Below are positions 1 through 12,804 of a stretch of DNA of 64,000 nt, piece by piece. The first letter of the stretch is position 1, and each line of letters opens with the position of its first letter. A model generated the notes under the pieces. It had not been told where the DNA came from. It made no database searches and saw only the letters and a program-made list of their open reading frames with translations. Source of the stretch: Isoetes taiwanensis (taxonomy: Eukaryota; Streptophyta; Lycopodiopsida; Isoetales; Isoetaceae); assembly GCA_021234155.1 (NCBI GenBank), contig JAJEKV010000006.1:1242001-1306000 (forward strand), in the 5' to 3' direction. The translations under genes were made by a program, and so were the position numbers.

Positions 1-309
1 TTTTTGAGATCTCTTTGATCCTATCGAAACCCCTTATGCTAGTTTGTGTACATGTTTTCATTTGCATTGTTTTTTTATGATTTTTATATTCTATAGACCC
101 TAAACTTTTTTTTCTTCAAAGATCTCACAAACATATAACAATATATATAACAATAAACAATGATTATATGACTTTTTGTTTAGATGCTAGATATTCACTC
201 AAGGGAGTTTGGAATTTGTGTATATGTTATATTGTTATGAATTGCTTGTTTGTTTTATTTGGTTTTCGTTTTCTTTTGTTAGGGCGAGAAGATAAAAAAA
301 AAAATTTTA

Positions 310-761
310 GTATAACCATCAACACATAACTACCATTAATATTAATTAAACAAACCATTGCATTTCACTTAAAATAAAATTCCCCTTAGACCCCCCTTTG
401 GTTTGGGTGCATATTCACGGGGGGTGGCGTGAGGCTTAGAGCCCCTAAAAATCATGCTATACATGTACAAAATCAACACCATATAGTACATTGTCTCAAA
501 TCTTATAGTATTTCATAACCTGGTTATCACGGTATACCAAAACTTAATGGGCATACCCACAAGCGAGGATCTCTATATACGGTCCGGTCGAGGAATAAAA
601 GGCATATATGCTCATCCAGCAGCTCTCGATGCGGAGTCACCCCCCGTGTGAATATGCACCCAAACCAAAGGGGGTCTAAGGGGGAATTTTATTTTTTAAA
701 GTGTGAAATGCAATGGTTTGTTTAATTAATATTAATGGTAGTTATGTGTTGATGGTTATAC
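310..761. mobile_element. 452-bp MITE with ~120-bp TIRs
   Basis: The two ends are long inverted repeats of about 120 bp: GTATAACCATCAACACATAA at 310 reappears inverted, ending at 761. The arms stay similar through the GGTTTGGGTGCATATTCAC segment (about 399-417 and 653-671) and differ by a few small indels. The centre is about 210 bp and non-coding. A TA dinucleotide flanks both ends (308-309, 762-763), which fits Tc1/mariner-like target choice, but TA alone is weak support. No transposase is present, so it is non-autonomous. Confidence 0.8.
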
Positions 762-763
762 TA

Positions 764-3700
764 GCAAGAACGAGCTTCACGATGCGATGCCCCAAAATCA
801 TCATGTGAAACAAAGTTCTTTATGGGAGTCTACGGTAGTGGCGGCCTGACGGCCGCTTGACTTTGAATCAACACTTTGCTTTAGTCTTTGTGGTCTTTGT
901 GCAAGGTACCAACGGTGATTTTCTTTGCCAAGTTAAAGCCATCGCGTTGAATGGGTTTAACCATTCATGGCAATTACAATAAAAAGCAATTTAATAACCC
1001 GCGGTTCATCTTCTACACCACGAAACACAAGGCTGGGATTTGGCGGCTGTCGGTGTCGCTCAATTTTTGGAAGGAGCTAATGTACCACGACCATTAGACC
1101 AATTGTAAGACTTACTGGAGATCCAGTGACTCTTCTAATAGTTTTAACATAAAGGAGGGCACATAGTCATTTTTCGACCACGGTGGCAAATATCCATTAG
1201 TGCGGGGGAATCTCAATTGCCCTGCCATCTATGTGGCAACCCCCATCTCCCAATCTGTGTTACTCCCTTCCCAGGCCGCCCCGTATCATTTCGCTCTATT
1301 TCCCTTCTATCATCCTCCCTGGCCAAGTTCCTTATATTGTCGACCTCCTTTCATTATGTCCTCCTCTTCGGTATGGCCTTCACATTAGGAAGGGTAGAAC
1401 ATCGTAAAGCCTAGACTTTGGAAGTCCCATTGATCAGAACTTCTTTCACGAGGTTGAGGGGCTCCAAAACCAACAAGGGTCTCTGGTAGCAAGGCGTCTT
1501 TGTTTGTTGGGCTGATAAAATTTGTTCCAACGAGAATTAGCATCAAGGGGTATGGAGGAATCTCAAATGCACTCTTGATGCTTAAAACATCCTCACCGAA
1601 ATGTACCTACATACAAAGCGAAAAGGTCAACACTAAAATTATCTGACATTATATAATCCTGTAAAGAAATTTTTGCAAGTCGCGGACTTTGTCGGATACT
1701 CTTAGCCCTGCGTGATGACCTAAACTTATTGTGAGTCTAAGATTGCACATATCTTCACAGGAGCGGATTGCCACCAAAGTATCAAATTTTCCGTGGAAAT
1801 CACGAGTTGGGCTTTCACCGGTGCATCACGGTTCCTGGCTGCAAAAGTGCACGCGAACTTCTTCATAAACCTTGGCCATAACAGATTGGGTTCAGGTGGG
1901 CGTTAAAATTTCTTCCTTCCTTCCTTTCATTTCTTCCTTCCTTCCTTTCATGACTTGATAGAAGTTGAAAAAAAGCTCCATTTTGCAAGGGTTAACGTAA
2001 GCGTGTATCTGAGGCCCGATAATGGTCTACATGGCTTCAAATTGGTTGCTTTCTTATTTGCATTTTGCTTTTCGTGGGATCAATCATTATTTATATTGAT
2101 CACGTTTATCATTGTACTTCATATTTAACATTAAATAGTTAGTTTAAAGATAGCATGATTTTATTGGCGATAGAAAGCAAGAACCAAAAATGTGAAGACC
2201 TACTTACAAATTACAAATCAAAAGTAGCTGCAACATAAAGAATAGGCACAAATTTGTCGACTACCAATCCCAAAAAATCAACTTTGGAACATCACGTACA
2301 CCAGAAAAAATCTCAAAAAGCTAAGGCATTTGAGATTAATATATATGAATGCATGACTGGACAAAATCATGCATGGCATACCAAAAGACATGGAACGAGG
2401 CGGCATCACCCGTTGAAGCTTTATAGAAACCACGGACATAAACATGTCAAAGCTTCACACTTGTTAAAGCATCGTTACTAACTCCAAGAGAGAAGGGAGG
2501 ACATTTAATTTTGCATCACAATGGCTATGCATTTTTTCCTTTTCATCTGAAATGAATCAATATACGCACCACGATGAACAATAACCACTTTTTTTGCGGA
2601 CATATAGCCAAAGCGTTGACCTGTTAGGTCAAAGAAAGCCAAGGAAATCAAGCCATATGCTCAATTGTTGACATGACAAAATAGTCATAAATCATAAATA
2701 GCCCACCCTCATCAATACAACCATTGCCAAAAATGTAACCTTATTGCGGATTTTGCAGTATGTTCTTAAAACAATTAGAAGCTAGAAAAACTTTAACTAT
2801 GTAGCAAAAAACTTGGGAAGCATGGTTGATATGCAAGTTAATAAAGACCAGATCAATTCTAAATTACGTACCATAAGGCAAGCCCTCAAGCATCGATATA
2901 CCCTCAAATTAACTCTCAACTTATCCTGCAACAATTTTTCCTTTGAATAACAAACCACTCCATTAGGATCATTTTATAGAGAAATAGATGTAGCCATGTT
3001 TGTTATGCGAACCTACCATTTTTCTCTATTCACAAAGCCACATTATTGTAGTGCTAACTTGAGTGTATTACCTATTGCCCTATTTGCACCTTCAAGGCTA
3101 CGTGGCCATAGTCAATTTTGCATGACCCATAACAACATGTAAGCCTTTGTTAAAAAAGTCTTGCGTACTGTTTCTTCCATATTCTTCTACCTTCATTTTG
3201 CAACTTGAAGACCAAGCGATGTTAAGTGTTGCATGCATGGAACATTTTAAAGTTTAATATTAAGCATAAACATAAGCACTAAGCATAAACATATGGAGTA
3301 GCATTCATCATAAAGACAAACCCAACACCTCAAATGCAAATGTTGCGACCATGCTTTCTAAAAAAGGGATTGATCGAGGAAACCAAATAAGGATGGTTAT
3401 TTTATTCGGTAATTGAAGCCCTTTAGAATGGGGATGAGATTGATCCTAATTCAAGGATTGAAGTGCTCTATTACAATCAGGGATAAATTTTTTTGAAGCT
3501 CATGATTGCAAACAATTCTTCTAAAGCTAATAATCCATGTACACCCTCACTGGCATGAACCCCAACCATCATTTCTAAATCATAGGGGAGGGTAATTTAC
3601 TCGGCTAAATTTAGTTCTCCCCAGTAACTCATTTACCTGGTATGACTTGCCGTCTTGCATCAAGAACCCTCCAATAGCAACTTAGAAGCATCCGTCACAA

Positions 3701-6700
3701 CTTGGGATTGTTTATCCATCTCATGGATTTTCAATCTGAGGAACAAGTCTTGATGTTCATTTAAGCACAACAAAACTAGGTTCAATATCATCCCAAGGTG
3801 GTGGTGGTTTTTGTGATCGTTGAGAGAGGCTATAAAGTTTATCGACCTTAATGTGAACAATTCCACAAAGTTAACAATAGTTTTCTTTGTGGTGCATTCC
3901 TTCTAGTTCATGTTACAATGGGTAGTAGGCCCATGGAGTTAGATGCAAATGATCCTCTTGAAGCATTTTGGAAACAAGCGAACTTATCAACTAAATGCTT
4001 TGTGGCAACATGACCAAGAAAAAAATGTAAGTGGCCTTGATATAAGACAAAGCTTTTGGCTGGACGGGGAAGGATCTACTCTTACAGCAATAAACTTTCC
4101 ACAGATGCGGATACAGGCTCCATCACGTCTTTAATTTTCTTTGCCTTAACATATAACTTTTAAGATACAACCAAACAATGGATGGACAAATAAGTTCATA
4201 CCTTAGGAAGGAGATAAAATAAATTTCTAGAACGGTGATTCCTAGTCAAATTTTAGCAGGGGACCCATTGTAGATGAAAGGTAGAAATTCCAAAATATGG
4301 AATAGCATGACATGAATGCAACCCTTGTTTGTAGCGGCATCCATGGCTGCAAACATATAATGCTTGTCGATTGTATGAAGTAAAAAATGAATATAGTTGG
4401 CGAGGGTGACTTTGAATGACAGGACCTTAAAATGCATCCAAATATGGCTTTCATGACATGCAAGTTTTCAACTCTTGCAAATGTCACCTTAGAAGCCTGA
4501 ATGATCAGGTGATTGGCAATACTTAGTGATATGTGCAACCTAGAGTCCGGCATAATATTAGAGACTTGTATCACTAAGCTGACGACTGTAAAATGGGGCC
4601 CTCACTGCCCACAATTATCTTTGAAACCATGCTTAATGTACGGATAGAAAGTGCTCCAAGGTGTTTATCGGGGAATATCGCGAGGAGATCCAAAAAGCTA
4701 CGCTCAATTGTTGTAGTTATGCCCCATACGGTTATGCACTTTTGTTCTTTTGCATTTACACTTGTACATGCCTAACATCTATTGAATCTTATGCTTGTAA
4801 AATGGCGGTCAAGATTACCGCGGTGCTTAGCGGTTACTTGATCACTAACTACGCCCATGGAATCTAGCTCTAGCGAGCGTGCATAACTATGTATGTTTGG
4901 ACTTTTCGATTGGAAATATATTTTTCTTGCTTTACTGAGAATGTCCGCCGGCAAAAGGCATTAAGAAAGTAGAGTTGAATGAATTCTTCTCCAGGTCAAC
5001 TTTTGGACAATTCATAGCTCAAAAAGTCACGAGAAACCTCCGACCTCTGCGACTATGAAGCTTGACTTCATGTAGATTTGTATAATATGTATGTCCTTCG
5101 ACTTTTAGATAAGATTTCATACTTCTTTAGCATCGCACTGCGAAGAACTTATCATTGACACAAGGCATTTCTCGTAAAATGATAAGCCGCGGGGAAGCCA
5201 CTCACCCAAAATTTACAACACTTGCGGGAATCGGAACTTCCAACTTTGTAGAGACATGATTCTTGTCGGGCCGCGATGTCCAAATATGCACAAAAGACAC
5301 AACTTGAAATTGTACCACTAACTAAAAGTCGGCCGGGGCCTTATCGATATTGCTTGGGAAGTTCATGCGGTTGGCCTTGCCCAAACTATTCCATGCGAAA
5401 ACAACCAAGATAAGCATGGACCAAGAACTACGATGAAGCCCAACTTGCAAGGATAAGAGATTGAATTTTTGAGTATAGGAACCTACCAACTAAAATGGGA
5501 TATATTAGGTAGCCTCCATACTAACCTTCAATGTGAGGTTAAGAGGACTCTTCTTGGGAAGAGTCCTCTATATTTTGAAAACAGAGCGGCTCTGGCGGGC
5601 AGCAATAAAAATTGATGTCCAATTTCATTGACATTGGTTTTCTATAAAAATGCGAGCTAAGGATAAATAACTCCGCGAACTCGTGAACATCTTCCTCGTA
5701 AATCTGAGGAAGTGGTATAGTCGAGGACCAAGCTCGCCAAATCCGCGGGGCATCCATGCGATTATCAAAACCAACGTCTAACACGAACCCACGGGTAGAA
5801 ATCACAGCCCACAACACTCTCCATCACCAGCTCACGGGAAGGGAAGAGCCATTTGTTACGCCATGTTTGATTATGTAGGTAGGCTGGGAAGAAAGGGAAG
5901 ATTCTTTGGAAAAGCGGTCGACATTAAGCCAATAGAGCGCAAACAAAAGCCTCCTTTGTAACACTTTCATCAATAGGCGGCTTCATCATCCATCAAAACC
6001 ACATACAAAGGCTATAATCATCCACCATTATGTCACACCAAGAAGAAACGAAGCGAGGAGTTCTTTGCCTTTGTTTATAACAACTAATTATTACAACCAT
6101 AAATCAAAATCCTAGCTCTTTGTGTAAACCCGGTCTTTTTCTTTTCTATTTTGCTTGGCTCTCCTAGCATCTGTTACCTCGAGCTCCACTATGGCACCTC
6201 GCATTGACTGCCTTTCTCATCCTCTTCCCTAGGTTTTGCGGCAATTGCAAGGTGAAGCCCTTTTCATGCTATTAGACAAAATAACTATTTATGTTTCACC
6301 CACGACTTTAAGATACACAATCTTATCGGGTCAAACACATCTATTTGATAGTCACATTAGTCTTTGGCGACTCATATCGCGAGGGCAATATCGGCATCGG
6401 GGAGTCTTTTCAACATTATCTTACAAAAGCTTTGCACGAACCCATTTTACACTCTCTTACGGGACCTCTTAATTCAAAACCAAGTTCATTTCGGTGGTAG
6501 TTGAATTCTTACCAAAGCTCATATGGGTGTGTGTACAATATGGGTACCCGACAATCTCCCATCTATATCGATTGTCAACAAGACATGCGACCACAAGCGT
6601 CGAGGAATCATAAAGGGCCGGGTTGGCTAAATACAATAATGGACATGACATTTTTTGGTTTGTTTCCAACCAAATCAAAAGCCTAACTCTTGTGTGAACG

Positions 6701-8150
6701 GCTCTTGCACATCAAAAGCGGTATAGATAGGCGAGAATATTATTCAGATGTGGGTGGCTCACCTTTATTCCAATATTTGGGTATACATAATGATCGAAAC
6801 TCCATCATCTTGAGTAGTTATAGAGCATTTCAATCTGAACTTCTGCTTGTTTTACCTTGTGGACAAATATTAGCGGCATTGGAGTTACGGGAACTGGCTG
6901 AAGTTTGTCAAAATTTGAAGCCGATCAATTGAGCTTCACTACGCATATCATCTTACGTCATACCACAAACAATAAAATTAAGATGTGAAAGAACGGACAC
7001 GCTAGTTTTTGTGCTAACTCCACAAACATAGGAGAGGATAAACTTTACGAGCAGGGCAAAATAAAGTAGTTCCTCACGAGGTGTGATCAACAAGCTGAGA
7101 TGCAAAGCCTACCATCTCGAAGACCAATATGTAGCAAAATACTTGAGGGGGTTCGAGGGGGATTTGATATAGATATAATTCTTGAAACCATAGACCATAT
7201 CCCTAAAACAATTCAATGGGTTATTATAAAAAAACATAGATTTAAGATAAAAAATAGTCACATTAGCTCCTTTGGTTAGATTGGTTAAAGTAGTCTTATT
7301 AGGACATTGAGTTATTTTGGTAGAGGTTGAATCCCAGTATTTCATATTCTAAAAGCTTAAAAGCGAAACCGTATAGAGGCTCGATATACCATCAAAACCT
7401 TAGGCAAACTTCGTTATTCGACATCTTAAAATCATGGCGTCCCCAATCATAATTGAGCATAATCGAAGCGAGAGGTGTCGGAGGCTCCAACATCTGGTCG
7501 GGCGTCAGTCGGATTAACAGATCCGGCGGCGTGGTAGTCGAGTGCACCTGGTTTAGAAGTACATTATCTTGGGATACGCAAAAGGCGGCTCCGATCACCT
7601 CAAGGCCACAACCGATCTAGATTCGAACATCCATGCAAGTAGAAGCTAAAAGGGGTGTGAAGATATGCATAGAGGCGTTATCAATCTGCCTAGAGGCCAT
7701 GAATACGAGGAATAGATTTTTTGAAATCTGGGGATTTACAAATAACCACGAAGCAATGGGGAAAAACCACTTACTTGGAGGCAAGCTGCTCAGTTATTCA
7801 AAATGGTAAAGCGGGTAATAATCCACGACCAATTAGGTCCCAATGCTTAGCGGATAAGACGGCAATCTTCATTCATAGAAGATGAAGCGAAGCGAGAGGG
7901 AAAGCTATGAAATGCAGCGTCGGCAATGGCGGCAAGAGCTGAAAGCGCGGCCATATCAAAAGCTTAGATCTGGAGCAAAGGGAGGGAATTTTTTTTCTTT
8001 TTTTTTTTTCTTTTTCCTTCCCCTTTGGGCTACCTACATTAATTATAATAATGTGCCAACATTAAATATAATGCCAACATTAAATATAAATGCATTAACT
8101 TCAATGAGTTACTAATCGATGGCGAGATGAAATCTTCAAATCCAGCGGTC
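764..8150. other. Gene-poor region, no recognisable gene
   Basis: Only short open frames occur here (up to about 110 codons), none with a domain or codon pattern I recognise. A 21-bp unit of the TTTCTTCC type is tandemly doubled at 1909-1950. The longest odd frame is on the minus strand at 5539-5817 (92 codons); it has mixed composition and no motif I can name. A poly-T tract lies at about 7991-8014. I see no tRNA, rRNA or clear transposon terminus in this stretch. Confidence 0.5.
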
Positions 8151-8159
8151 CATATCAAA

Positions 8160-8370
8160 AGCCCCAAATAAGGGGCACCTTCCTTACACCTTCCTAAAAA
8201 AATCAAGGACCCACGATTTCTCACGTGCCCGTCGGCCCGACCTAGGGATGGGGTGCATGCCCCATCCATGCCCCATGCATGCCCCCATCAAATCCAAGGG
8301 CCATTTCATGGCGACACCTCGAGAAAATCGTGGTGGCGGGGATGAATCTCTACAAATATATATATATATA
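8160..8370 (+). repeat. Array-family flank module L (CATGC-rich), copy 1
   Basis: The block runs from a GCACCTTCC-type start through a run of GCATGCCCC/CATGCATG words to a TA-rich tail, and leads directly into a GATTC array. The same order recurs at 32,460-32,720 and 24,690-25,010, and with variations at 9,050-9,300 and 11,940-12,145. It is non-coding. Confidence 0.7.
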
Positions 8371-8375
8371 TATCG

Positions 8376-8722
8376 CTAGATTTCCTAAGATTCTCTTAAG
8401 ATTCCCATAGATTCCCCTAATTACATTTGAGATTCCTCTAGATTCCCCAAGTTTCTATGTAGATTCTCCCAAATCCCCTTAGATTCTATGAAGGTCCTCT
8501 TAGATTCTTCAAGATTTTATGAAGATTCTTCTAGATTCTCAAAAGGTTTTATAAAGATTAAAGCTTAGATTCTTAAAGATTCTCTTGTGATTCCCCCAAT
8601 TCCTCAAGATTCTATAGAGATTCCTTTACATTCTTTAAGATGCTATGAAGATTCCCCTAGATTCTCTTAAATTCCCATAGATTCCATAAAATACCAAGAT
8701 TCCAAGAAGATTCTTGGTATTC
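8376..8722 (+). repeat. GATTC minisatellite array A1
   Basis: This is a degenerate tandem array in which GATTC (usually AGATTC) recurs about every 10-12 bp, separated by variable words such as TCTT, CCCT or TATGA. A module L copy precedes it and a module R copy (8,730-9,000) follows. It has no coding potential apart from fortuitous frames. Confidence 0.85.
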
Positions 8723-8729
8723 GATCCGC

Positions 8730-9300
8730 GATGAAACAATATCAAAGCACTTTCGTTGAAAAGCTCTCGATGGGGAGGAATCAATGGCGTAGGCCCCACC
8801 TTCATCCAGATCCCTTTGCTGCAAAATTCTGAGGCCTTTGAAAATAATTACAAAAAGAAGCTTCCTCGAAATTCCTTTCATAAATGTTGGTGCCACCTCA
8901 TTACTTTTTTATTAAATGGGGATGCCACCTCAACTCCTTTAATAAATAAATTGCAACTTAATAAAAAAAACTTGAGTGGCCAGGATTTCTCCTCCCCTCT
9001 TTTTGATCAAGGGCTGATATTGGCCACACCAAAAGCACTTTTAGGGACCTTCCTTGCACCTTCCTTAAAAAATCAAGGGGCTATGATTTTACCTTCCCCT
9101 TGATCAGAGCCCGGTCTAGAGGCATGGTGCATGCCCATGCATGACCCCATGTAGATCCTAAGGCCGTTAGCTTTGCCCCTCATTGGCCCACAAATAAGGC
9201 CTAGATTGATTTGAATATGTAAACAATCCATGGGTACATCGTTTCCCATGGACACATAGAATAATTATATATATTATATATGGAGTTATATATATAAAGG
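8730..9300 (+). repeat. Array-family module R followed by a second module L
   Basis: 8,730-9,000 contains the R module: GATCCGCGATGAAAC-type start, a GGCCCCACCTTCATCC word, AAGCTTCC, and two copies of the GCCACCTCA word with poly-T/AT tracts. From about 9,040 a module L copy follows (GCACCTTCC, CATGCATGACCCC, GGGTACATCG, TATATA). This L copy recurs in direct orientation at 11,940-12,145. Non-coding. Confidence 0.7.
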
Positions 9301-9340
9301 TATATCATAAACTTTTCTATATAATGTGTTTGATTCTTAC

Positions 9341-9540
9341 ATGCGGGATGTCGTCCGGGTTTAAAAGTGGGTCAGTGAGGTGGCAGCATCGAGCCATCCA
9401 TTCCTTATGGGCATGCATGGAGGCATGCATGGGTCATGCATGGGGCATGCACCACATCCCCAGGACCGTTGGATCAAGGGGAGGATAAAATCCTAGCCCT
9501 TGTTTTTTTATGAGGAAGGTGCAAGGAAGGTCCTTTAAAG
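9341..9540 (-). repeat. Module L in reverse orientation; direct duplicate at 12,614-12,800
   Basis: This segment starts ATGCGGGATGTCGTCCG, carries three or four CATGCATG words between 9,411 and 9,450, and ends in GAGGAAGGTGCAAGGA. The same sequence with small differences is at 12,614-12,800. It reads as the reverse complement of the L modules found elsewhere. Confidence 0.75.
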
Positions 9541-9626
9541 TGACTTTGGTGTGATTCTTGATCTTCCTTAGTTAGATCAAAAGGTGAGCATAAATCTTAG
9601 CCATTGACTTTTTAATATTAAATTGA

Positions 9627-11208
9627 TTTTTTTTTTAAAGGAGGTGAGGTGTCACCTTCATTAATAAAAAGGTAATGAGGTGTAAAAGCATTTATGAGTG
9701 GACTTTCTATGAAGCTTCCTTTTTTAATCGCATTCAAAGGTACATAGCTTGCGGTAGAGGGGTGGGATGAAGGTGGGACGTGCCATTGGACTCCTCTCGT
9801 TCGAGGAAAAATCCTCATGGTGGTTTAGAAAACATTTTTCCGTTGTAGTTGGAGCCAATGTGATCGAACTCTAAAGGGAATCCATAGGAATCTCGAGGAG
9901 AATCTAAATGAATCTTCATAAATGCTTGGAGAATCTAGAGGAATCAAGATGCAATCTTGGAGAATCTAGGTGAATCTTCATAGAATCTTAGAGAATCTAA
10001 AGGAATCTCAAGAGAATCTTAGGGAATCTATGGAATCTCAAGAGAATCTTTGGAAATCTATGGGAATCTCAAGAGAATCTTGGAAATCGAAGGGAATCTC
10101 AAGAGAATCTTTGGCAAATCAGGGAATCTATAGGAATCACGAGAGAATCTTTGAGAATTTAAGGGAATCTTTATAGAATCTTTAAGAATCTAGAGGAATC
10201 TTGATGGAATCATGTCAAGTCTAAGGGGAATCTTCATAGGAACTTAGAGAATAGAGGAATCTTAAGAGAATCTTTTTGGAATCTAAAAGGAATCTTTCTA
10301 AAAGCTTTGAGAATCTAGTGAAATCATGATGGAATCATAGGAATCTCGGAGAATCTAAAGGAATCTTCATAAATGCTTGGAGAATCTAGAGGAATCTGAT
10401 GCAATCTTGGAGAATCTAGGTGAATCTTCATAGAATCTTAGAGAATCTAAAAAGGAATCTCAAGAGAATCTAAAGGGAATCTATGGGAATCTCAAGAGAA
10501 TCTTTGGAAATCTATGGGAATCTCAAGAGAATCTTGAAATCGAAGGAATCTCAAGAGAATCTTTGGAAAATCAGCGGGAATCTATAGGAATCACGAGAGA
10601 ATTTTTTGAGAATTTAAGGGAATCTAAAGGGAATCTTTATAGAATCTTTAAGAATCTAGAGGAATCTTGATGGAATCATGTCAAGTCTAAGGAATCTTCA
10701 TAGGATCTTAGAGAATAGAGGAATCTTAAGAGAATCTTTGGGAATCTAAAGGAATCTTTCTAAAAGCTTTTGAGAATCTAGTGAAATCATGATGGAATCT
10801 TGGAGAATCATGGAGAATTTTCCTATAATCTAAAGGAATCTAGGAGAATCTTCATCAAATCTTGGAGAATTCAATAGAACTACATAGAATTTTGGGGAAT
10901 CTAGAGGAGTCTTGGGATAATCTTTGGGAATCTAGGCGAATATTAAGAGAATCTTTGGGAACCTAGGGGAATTAAGGGAATGTTCATAAAATCTTTAAGA
11001 ATCTTGATAGAATCTTGGAAATCTAGGGAAATCTTCATAGAATCTAGGGGAATCTCTATAGAATCTTGGAGAATCTTGGCATAATCTTTGGAACTCTAGG
11101 AGATTCTAAAAAAGAATCTTTGTTAACATAGGATTCATAAAGAGCCTAGGGAAATGCTTATAGAATCTTCATTGAATGACTAAACATTGGCTTAGAAAAT
11201 TTGTGCAG
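9627..11208. repeat. Left arm of 1.6-kb inverted repeat (module R + GAATC array A2)
   Basis: The arm begins at the poly-T/AAAGGAGGTGAGGTGTCACC word, passes through the reversed R module (AGCTTCC, GGTGGGA, GTTGGAGCCAATGTGATCGA), then a GAATC array (about 9,880-11,160), and ends at the ATTGAATGAC...TTTGTGCA word. All of these landmarks recur inverted and in the same order at 12,805-14,382, so the two arms could pair over about 1.6 kb. Confidence 0.85.
9886..10797 (+). repeat. Higher-order repeat (~450-bp unit, 2 copies) in array A2
   Basis: The stretch from ATAGGAATCTCG to GTGAAATCATGATGGAATC occurs twice in a row (about 9,886-10,335 and 10,336-10,797). Landmark words such as CATAAATGCTTGGAGAATC, CACGAGAGAAT and ATCATGTCAAGTCTAAG keep the same order and spacing in both. 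The inverted arm has the matching doubling (about 13,200-14,100). Confidence 0.8.
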
Positions 11209-11939
11209 TCCCTCATAGTAGAAACAGGTTGTGCATAAACTTGAAATGCACTCAAATTCAAAAATATGAAAGAAGGATATTCACGACAAACCTTGTCAAT
11301 GAAGAAGTGAGTCCCTTGCATGAATATCTTTCTTTCGACCAATTTGTCGAGGATTGGCTTAGGAACCTTCTTGGTGGATCAAAAGAGGTGCCTCATGCTC
11401 ATCTACCTTAGCATCCTCTTGAATGGCGTCAAGCTTATGTAATTTCCCCTAATAAGTCATGTACACTCCAAAAGATAGCAATTCAACCAACAAAGAGACA
11501 CAAAGTTGGAACTACTTAAAAATAGCGACTTCGCGAAAACCACAATTTCGCTAAAAAGTATCTAATAAGCTACAAATGCTTACCTTATGATGGTTTGTGA
11601 TTTACTGCTGCTAGGAATGCTTTCGGGATGATCCAATAATAGGCTTGTTGGCATCTAAAAAGTGACCAGGCTAAGAAAGCTTGAGGGACTTCTTGGAATT
11701 ATCCAATCTTGAGATTTTCGGGCCATGGAGAAATTGAATGCCTTGTTTACCGAGATTTTTTCAACAATTGTTAGAAGAATGCGTAAAATATTATAGATTA
11801 CGGTAAAAAGAATTTTTGCAACACGAAGAACATACATGTCGTTACGGAAAATCCATGGATCGGCTCTTATGGCGGAAGCCCGGGAAGAAGAAAGCGAGCT
11901 CAGATCCATTTCAAGAGGAGGCTTTCCGGACTTCATCTG
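11209..11939. other. Spacer of the inverted repeat; possible exon fragment
   Basis: About 0.7 kb of non-array sequence. A minus-strand frame (11,655-11,936) includes a plausible N-terminal stretch, MDLSSLSSSRASAIRADPWI, which could be a captured exon, but I cannot identify a family and see no convincing splice donor. A plus frame at 11,229-11,411 is also unidentified. Confidence 0.3.
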
Positions 11940-12615
11940 TAAAGGCTATGATTTTGCCTTCCCCCCTTGATCCAATGGTCTAGAGGCATGGTGCATGCCC
12001 ATGCATGACCCCATGTAGATCCTAAGGCCATAGTTGTGCCACCTCATTGGCCACCAAATAGATGGCTTAGATTGATTTAAATATGTAACCAATCCATGGG
12101 TACATCGTTTCCCATGGACACATAGAATAATTATATATATATTATGGGTACATAGCTTGCGATAGGGGTGGGATGAAGGTGGGACCCATGCCATTGGACT
12201 CCTCTTATCGAGAGCTTTCCAATGAGTGGTGGTTTGCATAGTTCATTTTGTAGTTGGAGCCAATGTGATCGAACTCTAAGGGAATCCATAGGAATCTCGG
12301 AGAATCTAAAAGGAATCTTCATAAATACTTGGAGAATCTAGAGGAATCTCGATGCAATCTTGGAGAATCTAGGTGAATCTTCATAGAATCTTAGAGAATC
12401 TAAAGGAATCTCAAGAGAATCTTAGGGAATCTATGGGCATCTCAAAGAGAATCTTTAGGATTCTATGGGAATCTCAAAGAGAATCTTTGGGAATCTATGG
12501 GAATCTCAAGAGAATCTTGGAAATCAAAAGGGAATCTCAAGAGAATCTTTGGAAAATCAGCGAGGGAATCTATAGGAATCGAGAGAATCTTTGAGAATTT
12601 AAAGGGAATCAAGGG
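11940..12615 (+). repeat. Module L, partial module R and truncated GAATC array A3
   Basis: 11,940-12,145 duplicates the L module of 9,050-9,300. From about 12,146 a second copy of the left-arm start follows (GGTACATAGCTTGCGATAG, GTTGGAGCCAATGTGATCGA), leading into a GAATC array that stops abruptly at about 12,615. The array words match the first ~350 bp of array A2, so this is a 3'-truncated third copy. Confidence 0.75.
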
Positions 12616-12800
12616 ATGCGGGATGTCGTCCGTTTAAGGTGGGTCGGTGAGGTGGCGACATCAGAGCCATCCATTCCTTATGGGCATGCATGGAGGCATG
12701 CATGGGTCATCACATGGGGGCATGCACCACATCCCGGACATAGTTGGATCAAAAGGGAGGATAAATCCTAGCCCTTGGTTTTATGAGGAAGGTGCAAGGA
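12614..12800 (-). repeat. Module L (reverse), duplicate of 9,341-9,540
   Basis: Starts ATGCGGGATGTCGTCCG and ends GAGGAAGGTGCAAGGA, as the 9.3-9.5 kb copy. It joins a truncated array (A3) on its left and the right arm of the inverted repeat on its right, so both junctions are rearrangement points. Confidence 0.75.
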
Positions 12801-12804
12801 ATTT

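Noticed and set aside
5539-5817. A small gene on the minus strand (92 codons)
   Set aside because: No family recognised, no conserved motif, and upstream frames do not extend it; not supported as a gene.
9970-10176. Open frames encoding repeats like LKESQENLRESM (also at 12,373-12,594 and 13,400-13,588), looking like a coiled-coil protein
   Set aside because: They are translations of the GAATC array; the same phrase appears from arrays in either orientation and no upstream or downstream gene signal exists.
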